From Verrucomicrobiota bacterium (lineage in GTDB: Bacteria; Verrucomicrobiota; Verrucomicrobiia; Limisphaerales; UBA9464), in contig CANGMO010000164.1 in the NCBI GenBank assembly GCA_947454295.1, positions 1 to 5,944 on the forward strand: 5,944 nt of DNA, given 5' to 3'. How positions within the stretch are numbered: position 1 is the first letter of the stretch; each line of letters begins with the position of its first letter. The position numbers were made by a program, and so were the translations under genes. Shown here one piece after another: positions 1-4,382 of the stretch. Under the pieces are notes generated by a model. That model had not been told where the DNA came from. It saw nothing but the letters and a program-made list of their open reading frames with translations, and made no database searches.

Positions 1-2
1 AG

Positions 3-83
3 TGGTTCGCAATGGAGCTTGATTCCTCGGGTTCGGTGGAAGATGACTCAAATGAATCGTCGATGCGGAGCAGGGGGCTCTGA
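3..83 (+). CDS. possible C-terminal tail of an upstream gene (partial)
   Basis: A reading frame open from the left edge ends at a TGA at 81-83. The visible 26 residues start WFAMELDSSGSVEDD and are acidic and serine-rich, then end in MRSRGL. Such a polar tail would suit the C-terminus of an upstream protein, but nothing in it identifies a family and the stretch is short enough to be chance. A competing frame starting at base 1 stays open to 396 and could equally be the upstream gene's tail. Only sequence left of the window can decide. Confidence 0.15.
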   Translation, partial: WFAMELDSSGSVEDDSNESSMRSRGL

Positions 84-440
84 AGGCAGCACGGTTGCTG
101 TCGTGTCGGTCCGTTTCACACAACCCGCCGAAAGTCCCCTTGGAATGCAGCGCTTCATTCCGATTCACCGCCACGTCGATTCCGAAGTTCTGCGGCCCAC
201 TTTTTGGTTCGCTCTCCAAGGGGATTTCCTCGGGTCAAACCTGCTGCGAAGCCCGGCCAAGGGTCGATTGACTCCCCCCGCCGTTCTGGCGTCCGCAACC
301 GATATCCCGGGCCTTGAAGAGCCTTTCAATGGTTTTACTACTTTCCGTCAAGCCATCCGAACTCTTACCGTGCAAGGCTTGGCACCCGAATCTTGAAGAC
401 GAAGAGGCGCCTTGATCTGAACCCAAATCCATCCGTCTTC
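84..440. other. intergenic stretch without a supported gene
   Basis: About 357 bases with no convincing coding region. The + frame from base 1 to 396 is open, and its stop overlaps a TTG start at 393 (TTGA), but its translation shows no recognisable motif, domain pattern or membrane segment. At this GC content an open frame of that length is not rare. The stretch contains an inverted repeat (132-144 with 215-227), listed separately. I see no tRNA, CRISPR repeat, insertion-sequence end or clear promoter. Confidence 0.5.
132..227. repeat. inverted repeat, 13-bp arms around a 70-nt centre
   Basis: AAGTCCCCTTGGA at 132-144 pairs with TCCAAGGGGATTT at 215-227. Ten central base pairs (TCCCCTTGGA with TCCAAGGGGA) are perfect, and the arms extend outward by one G-U and two A-U pairs. 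The 70-nt centre holds no open structure I can name. The arms could form a long-range RNA stem or be the ends of a small degraded element. There is no poly-T tail, so it is not an ordinary terminator. A perfect 10-bp pairing within 100 nt is expected by chance about once in two windows of this size, so significance is modest. Confidence 0.35.
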
Positions 441-653
441 ATGGACACGCAGCCCATCCAGCCCTCGGAACACAGGCGCCGAAGTCACCGTGGCAGAAAG
501 CGCGCACGGAGCCCCCGCCGGATCTGGTTGTTCCGTGGAATGGGTGTCCTTGTCCTCGCGGGCATTTTTGCGGCACTGTGGTACTGGAATCGGAGCGTCA
601 GCCAGCGCACGACGTTTCCGCTTGAGGACTCCTCCGTGAGCCGCCCGGAATGA
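441..653 (+). CDS. small single-pass membrane protein, function unknown
   Basis: A 70-residue frame not recognised as any known family. Residues 11-27 are strongly basic (HRRRSHRGRKRARSPRR). A hydrophobic segment follows at about 33-49 (GMGVLVLAGIFAALWYW), then a short polar tail. The positive-inside rule predicts a cytoplasmic N-terminus and an external C-terminus of about 20 residues. This basic-plus-hydrophobic order is unlikely from random translation and is the main reason to accept the gene. I chose the ATG at 441; the frame also opens at a TTG at 393, adding 16 polar residues, and neither start has a clear Shine-Dalgarno site. It lies 123 bp ahead of the amidotransferase gene on the same strand, so it may be a membrane partner of the polysaccharide machinery, but no homology supports a role. 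Confidence 0.5.
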   Translation: MDTQPIQPSEHRRRSHRGRKRARSPRRIWLFRGMGVLVLAGIFAALWYWNRSVSQRTTFPLEDSSVSRPE

Positions 654-714
654 ATTTCAATCGCCAACCTGAGTGCCATGCCCGAAGAATATTCTCGATC
701 GGCGTAGCAGCAGT

Positions 715-735
715 TTGTAAGAGTTACCCCTACAA
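715..735. promoter_or_regulatory. candidate operator: nested palindrome upstream of the amidotransferase gene
   Basis: TTGTA at 715-719 and TACAA at 731-735 form an outer inverted repeat with 11 bases between. Nested on the left side is GTAA-GAG-TTAC at 717-727. The element sits about 42 bp before the start codon, where an activator or repressor site would be expected. The block TTACCCCTAC resembles the kind of short dyad bound by two-domain response regulators of the NarL/FixJ class, but that resemblance is from memory and no regulator gene is in the window. A convincing -10 box does not follow it. Confidence 0.3.
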
Positions 736-776
736 GGCATGAATTTCCCGTTTCTACTGCTGGCGTAACCCTTCCT

Positions 777-2591
777 ATGTGTGGAATTGGAGGAGTTCTC
801 GGATTTCAGGGCGACCGATCGACGTTAACCCATCGGCTTGGAACCCTGTGTCATGCCCTCAAGCATCGGGGGCCGGATTCAGACGGCGTTTTTGTTTCGG
901 AAACCGGGGAATGCGGTTTCGTTCACACCCGGCTCGCCATTCTGGGGTTGGCCCCGACCGGCCGGCAACCGATGACCATTGGGGACCGCCGCTACTGGAT
1001 TACCTTTAACGGGGAAATCTACAATTACGAGGCCCTTCGAAGTCAGCTCCAGTCACGCGGCTGCACGTTCTCCACCGGCACGGATACCGAGGTAATCCTC
1101 CAGCTCTATCGCCTCGAGGGTGCCGATTGCGTTCGCCGACTCGAAGGCATGTTCGCCTTCGTGATTTGGGACGACGTCGAGAAGCGGGCGTTCGCGGCCC
1201 GCGACCCGTTTGGCATCAAGCCCCTCTACTACGCTCAGAATCCAGACGGCAGTCTTGCCTTTGCCTCCGAGGTCAAGGCCCTGCTACAGGTGCAATCCGG
1301 CCCCCAACGCCTGAATCTCGACGCGGTTCTGGGATACTTGATGAGCGGCTCGGTTCAGGAGCCGGAGACGCTGATCAAAGGAGTGCTCAATCTGCAGGCT
1401 GGGCACCGGTTGACCTGGCAGCATGGGAAACTGGCCATCGAGTCCTACTGGGCTACGAAATTCCCGGTGGAGTCCATGGATTGGACCGAGGCAGTCGATC
1501 GGGCGACTGCGGCGCTGGAGGCATCGGTCCGGCGACATTTTGTCAGCGACGTTCCGGTGGGAGTATTCTTGAGCGGCGGTCTGGATTCCTCCGCGCTGGT
1601 TGCCCTGGCGGCGCGCATTGGCGTGCGCGATCTCAGGACTTTTTGTCTCCGCTTTGATGAGCCCAATTACGATGAGTCTGAGGTGGCGCTGAGAACCGCT
1701 CGCCACTTCGGCTATTCGTTTGAAACGTGGCGTCTGGACGCCGAGGCCGCCCAGCCAGTGCTGGCGGAGTACCTCGATGCCATGGATCAGCCCAGCATCG
1801 ACGGGTTCAACACGTTTTGTGTGGCCCGCCACGCCCACAATTCCGGGATGAAGGTGGTTCTGTCTGGGCTGGGCGGCGATGAGCTGTTTGGCGGCTACGC
1901 GTCGTTTCGCCGAATTCCGCAGATCATGCGCGGAATGGAGCTCCTCGACCGATTGGGATTGAGGGGCGCTGCCAGCCGGCTCTTGGAATCGCGCGGTGGA
2001 CCATACAGGCGTCTCGCCGCGGCCATGCAATCCCAACCCAACTGGGGCACCGCCTATTGGGCGATGCGGGGTATCTTTACCCCCCCCGAAGCTCTGGCCC
2101 TGGCCCGACGTTTTGTCGACAGCGCCGACGACCTTCCTACCGCAGCCCGCTTGCTGGATTCACAGGCTTGTCTGACAGGGCAGACAGCGCCAAGCGACCG
2201 CGATTGGGTTTGCAGCTTGGAATTCAGCCGATATCTCAAGAACCAGCTTCTGCGCGACTCGGATATCTACAGCATGTTCTGGGCAATGGAGTTGCGGGTT
2301 CCTTTCGTGGACCGCGCCTTGTTCGAAGCAGTCGCTCCCATTCCTTCGGTCCATCGGCTGGCCACTGGCAAAAAGCTCCTCCAAGCCGCGGTTCCCGAAC
2401 TCCCCTCCTGGGTAACTGGCCGGCGCAAGCAAGGATTCGTGGTCCCCTTTGCGCGTTGGGCTCTTTCGGAATGGAATGAGCAATTGGGTGCCACCGCGGC
2501 GCAGTCAACTGTTCCGCTGACCACCTGGTACCAGCGCTGGGCACTCTTCGCGTTGGATCAATTTGTCTCCCGTCACGGGCTCCAGCGCTAA
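777..2591 (+). CDS. asnB: asparagine-synthase-family glutamine amidotransferase (AsnB-like)
   Basis: A 604-residue two-domain enzyme that takes ammonia from glutamine and makes an amide from an ATP-activated carboxylate, in the cytoplasm. The N-terminal class II glutaminase domain (about 2-210) has nucleophile Cys2, so the start is fixed at this ATG. It also shows HRGPDSDG (30-37), HTRLAI (50-55), FNGEIYN (77-83), GTDTE (101-105) and DPFGIKPLYYA (143-153). The synthetase domain (about 235-560) has PP-loop SGGLDSS (266-272), DQPSIDGFNT (337-346), SGLGGDELFGGY (363-374), LRDSDIYSMFWAMELRVPF (492-510) and RRKQGF (549-554), whose Lys551 matches the pyrophosphate-binding lysine of E. coli AsnB. 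Leu365 stands where E. coli has Glu348 (SGEGSDE). That version is, to my knowledge, common in polysaccharide-locus members, so the acceptor may be a sugar acid or sugar-linked residue rather than free aspartate. No Shine-Dalgarno precedes it. Family assignment is near certain; the substrate is not. Confidence 0.96.
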   Translation: MCGIGGVLGFQGDRSTLTHRLGTLCHALKHRGPDSDGVFVSETGECGFVHTRLAILGLAPTGRQPMTIGDRRYWITFNGEIYNYEALRSQLQSRGCTFSTGTDTEVILQLYRLEGADCVRRLEGMFAFVIWDDVEKRAFAARDPFGIKPLYYAQNPDGSLAFASEVKALLQVQSGPQRLNLDAVLGYLMSGSVQEPETLIKGVLNLQAGHRLTWQHGKLAIESYWATKFPVESMDWTEAVDRATAALEASVRRHFVSDVPVGVFLSGGLDSSALVALAARIGVRDLRTFCLRFDEPNYDESEVALRTARHFGYSFETWRLDAEAAQPVLAEYLDAMDQPSIDGFNTFCVARHAHNSGMKVVLSGLGGDELFGGYASFRRIPQIMRGMELLDRLGLRGAASRLLESRGGPYRRLAAAMQSQPNWGTAYWAMRGIFTPPEALALARRFVDSADDLPTAARLLDSQACLTGQTAPSDRDWVCSLEFSRYLKNQLLRDSDIYSMFWAMELRVPFVDRALFEAVAPIPSVHRLATGKKLLQAAVPELPSWVTGRRKQGFVVPFARWALSEWNEQLGATAAQSTVPLTTWYQRWALFALDQFVSRHGLQR

Positions 2592-2607
2592 CTTGGCCCG
2601 GGTAGCC

Positions 2608-2624
2608 CCCTTGCGCTTCAAGGG
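2608..2624 (+). terminator. small hairpin just after the amidotransferase gene
   Basis: CCCTTG (2608-2613) and CAAGGG (2619-2624) form a perfect 6-bp stem with a 5-nt loop, starting 17 nt after the stop codon. The position suits transcript termination or 3' end protection. There is no run of T after the stem, so a canonical intrinsic terminator is not shown. Confidence 0.25.
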
Positions 2625-2753
2625 CATGGCCGATAGCCTCCTAGCAGGTTCCAATCGGCATCTCGAAATGCAGCCGAGATTACCCATTTTTGGCTCACTC
2701 TGGCTGACATCCGCTGAAACAGACTTGTCCTCGTAGTGGAATCACGAATCCCG

Positions 2754-2792
2754 CCGCCGGGTTGCTTCGCATCCCTCGAAGTGACCGGGCGG
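2754..2792. repeat. strong imperfect palindrome / hairpin, 15 bp with one mismatch
   Basis: CCGCC (2754-2758) pairs with GGCGG (2788-2792), then a single G-G mismatch, then GGTTGCTTCG (2760-2769) pairs with CGAAGTGACC (2777-2786), closing on the 7-nt loop CATCCCT. Two of the inner pairs are G-U. Directly outside the left arm, ATCCCG (2748-2753) can also pair with CGGGAT (2807-2812) if 14 bases bulge out on the right. No T-run follows. The TTGCTTCGC...GAAGTGAC core resembles dispersed palindromic repeats seen in many bacterial genomes, so a REP-like repeat is as likely as a terminator or structured RNA. Confidence 0.55.
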
Positions 2793-2830
2793 AGCGTCTC
2801 AAGATCCGGGATGGCCAGCGGAATACATAC

Positions 2831-2841
2831 TTGATTATCAA
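2831..2841. promoter_or_regulatory. TTGAT-T-ATCAA palindrome in an AT-rich patch
   Basis: An 11-base palindrome with a single central base sits in the most AT-rich part of the gap, followed by TTGACA at 2855-2860. It lies about 210 bp before the glycosyltransferase start. The half-sites resemble those of FNR/CRP-type regulators, but the spacing is 1 rather than the required 4 bases, so that family is not supported. A promoter region is possible; no -10 box is convincing. Confidence 0.15.
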
Positions 2842-3047
2842 TCGGTTACACATTTTGACAACCCGCGGATTCTTCGAACGTTCTGAGGTGTGCAACCCAG
2901 AAGAGCGGGGAGTTTTGCCGCGTTGTGCCGGTGCCGCGCACAGGCCATTGGATTGCGACTGGGACCAGGCGAAACGCGTGCAATGGAGCGTGGGATGCAA
3001 CTCCATGTCGTTCGTCAGTCAAACCGGTTGCCGCACCACCTAGAGTC

Positions 3048-4331
3048 ATGCGGGTTCTTCTTCTCAATCAGACGTTCTACCCGGACGTCGCTGCGACGGC
3101 GCAGTACCTTACCGACCTGGCGGTCGGATTGGCGGGACGCGGACACCAGGTCACCGTGGTCACCAGTCGCCGTGGATACGACTGTCCCACCGACCGGTAT
3201 CCCTCCATCGAGACCTGGAAAGGCATAACCATCCACCGGGTTGAGGCAACCGGCTTCGGTAAGTCCAGCCGCTGGCGTCGGGCGCTGGATTTCGCCAGCT
3301 TTATTGCCTCCTGTGCACTCCGTCTTTTGCGGATTGAGCGTCACGACGCGGTAGTCGCGCTGACCTCGCCACCACTGATTGCGTACCTCGCGGCGTGGTA
3401 CTGCCGTCTCCGTGGGGCCAAGCTGTTCTATTGGGTGATGGATTTGAACCCCGATGCGGCCATCGCCGCTGAGTGGATTCCTGCCCACTCCCTCGCCGCC
3501 CGAAGCCTGGAGGCCATGTCCCGCTTCAGCTTTCGGCACTCCCACAAAGTGATCGCCCTCGACCGATTCATGCGGGATCGGGTGGTGGCAAAAGGAATCC
3601 CTGCCGAGAAAATCGAGGTCATTCCGCCTTGGGCACAAAACGATGTGGCTGGCTGGGATCCTGCGGGGCGCGACCGGTACCGCGAAAAGCACGGGCTGCA
3701 AAACCGATTTGTGGTGATGTACTCGGGCAACCACAGCCCCTGCCACCCCTTGGACACCCTGCTCGAAGCCGCCAAACGGCTCGCGAACGAGCCACGGTTC
3801 GCCTTTTGCTTCGTCGGCGGTGGCAGCCAGCACGCCGCAACCGCACAGTTTGCCCGCGAAAATGGGCTCACCAACATCCACAGCCTCCCCTACAGCCCGA
3901 TCGAGGAACTGGGCGGCTCCCTATCCGCTGCTGATCTGCATGTGGTTGCGATGGGAAATCCGTTCGTGGGCATGATTCATCCCTGCAAGGTCTACAATGT
4001 CCTGCTGGTGGGGGCACCGATTCTGTACCTGGGTCCAGCCCAGAGCCATGTCGGCGACCTGTTCGAGGCAGTCCACGACCCATCCCATCTACACAGCGTG
4101 CGGCATGGTGACGTGGAATCGATGGTCGCCGCGATTCGCAATGCCGAGACGGAAGGGACCCGCGGCCACCCTGAAAAATACGCAGAAGCGGTCGATCGGG
4201 TGGGCGCCAGACGGCTTCTGGAGCAAACCTTGAACCTGCTCGAAGACCTTTCCCCGGGATCTTTTTTGGCAGCGAAACGCCCGTCTGCTGTCGCCCCCTC
4301 CGAAGAACCTCTGAAGGTCGGCAATGCCTGA
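3048..4331 (+). CDS. GT4-family glycosyltransferase (WbuB/WcaI-like)
   Basis: A 427-residue GT-B fold glycosyltransferase that probably moves a sugar from a nucleotide donor to a lipid-linked oligosaccharide on the cytoplasmic face of the inner membrane. The N-terminal acceptor domain opens with MRVLLLNQTFYPD (1-13) and AATAQYLTDLAVGLAGRGH (15-33). Hydrophobic patches at about 80-96 and 101-120 may lie on the membrane, and FYWVMDLNPD (127-136) is typical of the WbuB/WcaI group. The donor domain has VVMYSGNHSPCHPLDTLLEA (222-241), FCFVGGGS (253-260) and HPCKVYNVLLVGAP (311-324), which replaces the usual GT4 EX7E motif. A GTG at 2925 would add 41 residues (MPVPRTGHW...) that do not look like the family, so I take the ATG at 3048. 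The last 25 residues are a polar tail. The carbamoyltransferase gene follows 51 bp later, suggesting one transcript. Donor and acceptor sugars cannot be read from the sequence. Confidence 0.94.
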   Translation: MRVLLLNQTFYPDVAATAQYLTDLAVGLAGRGHQVTVVTSRRGYDCPTDRYPSIETWKGITIHRVEATGFGKSSRWRRALDFASFIASCALRLLRIERHDAVVALTSPPLIAYLAAWYCRLRGAKLFYWVMDLNPDAAIAAEWIPAHSLAARSLEAMSRFSFRHSHKVIALDRFMRDRVVAKGIPAEKIEVIPPWAQNDVAGWDPAGRDRYREKHGLQNRFVVMYSGNHSPCHPLDTLLEAAKRLANEPRFAFCFVGGGSQHAATAQFARENGLTNIHSLPYSPIEELGGSLSAADLHVVAMGNPFVGMIHPCKVYNVLLVGAPILYLGPAQSHVGDLFEAVHDPSHLHSVRHGDVESMVAAIRNAETEGTRGHPEKYAEAVDRVGARRLLEQTLNLLEDLSPGSFLAAKRPSAVAPSEEPLKVGNA

Positions 4332-4382
4332 TCTCCCTCCCCCTTTTCTTCAGTAGTCCCTTCGCACCGCGACCACGCACCC

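Larger units (their letters stand above)
2592..3047. other. 456-bp non-coding gap inside the cluster
   Basis: Frames on both strands (for example 2762-3043 on + and 2695-3006 on -) give cysteine- and arginine-rich translations without motifs, and I do not accept them as genes. The gap holds the 2608-2624 hairpin, the much stronger 2754-2792 hairpin, a TTGAT-T-ATCAA palindrome at 2831-2841 and a perfect TTGACA at 2855-2860 without a good -10 partner. Its length suggests that the glycosyltransferase gene begins a separate transcription unit, or that an inserted element has decayed here. No insertion-sequence ends or target duplications are visible. Confidence 0.5.

Noticed and set aside
1..396. 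Open + frame from the left edge to a TGA at 394-396, 125 residues from a TTG at 19, with a TTGA overlap to a possible start at 393
   Set aside because: No recognisable motif, domain pattern or hydrophobic segment, and an open frame of this length is not rare at this GC content. The overlap is intriguing but the same region also carries another plausible upstream tail in a different frame. Left undecided rather than called.
1284..2036. Long - strand frame of 250 codons
   Set aside because: Antisense to the amidotransferase gene, with a low-information His/Gln/Arg-rich translation; a shadow frame.
2855..2883. TTGACA followed by a GAACGTTC palindrome as a sigma-70 promoter
   Set aside because: The -35 match is perfect, but no acceptable -10 box lies 16-18 bases downstream, so a promoter cannot be called.
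2695..3043. Frames of about 100 codons on both strands in the intergenic gap
   Set aside because: Both translations are Arg/Cys-rich without motifs, overlap each other, and run through the strong hairpin; chance frames are the simpler explanation.
2925..3047. Upstream GTG start for the glycosyltransferase, adding 41 residues
   Set aside because: The added segment is rich in Arg, Cys and Pro, has no family resemblance, and the conserved family start MRVLLLNQTFYPD begins exactly at the ATG at 3048.
3015..3881. Long - strand frame of 288 codons
   Set aside because: Antisense to the glycosyltransferase gene, without motifs; a shadow frame.
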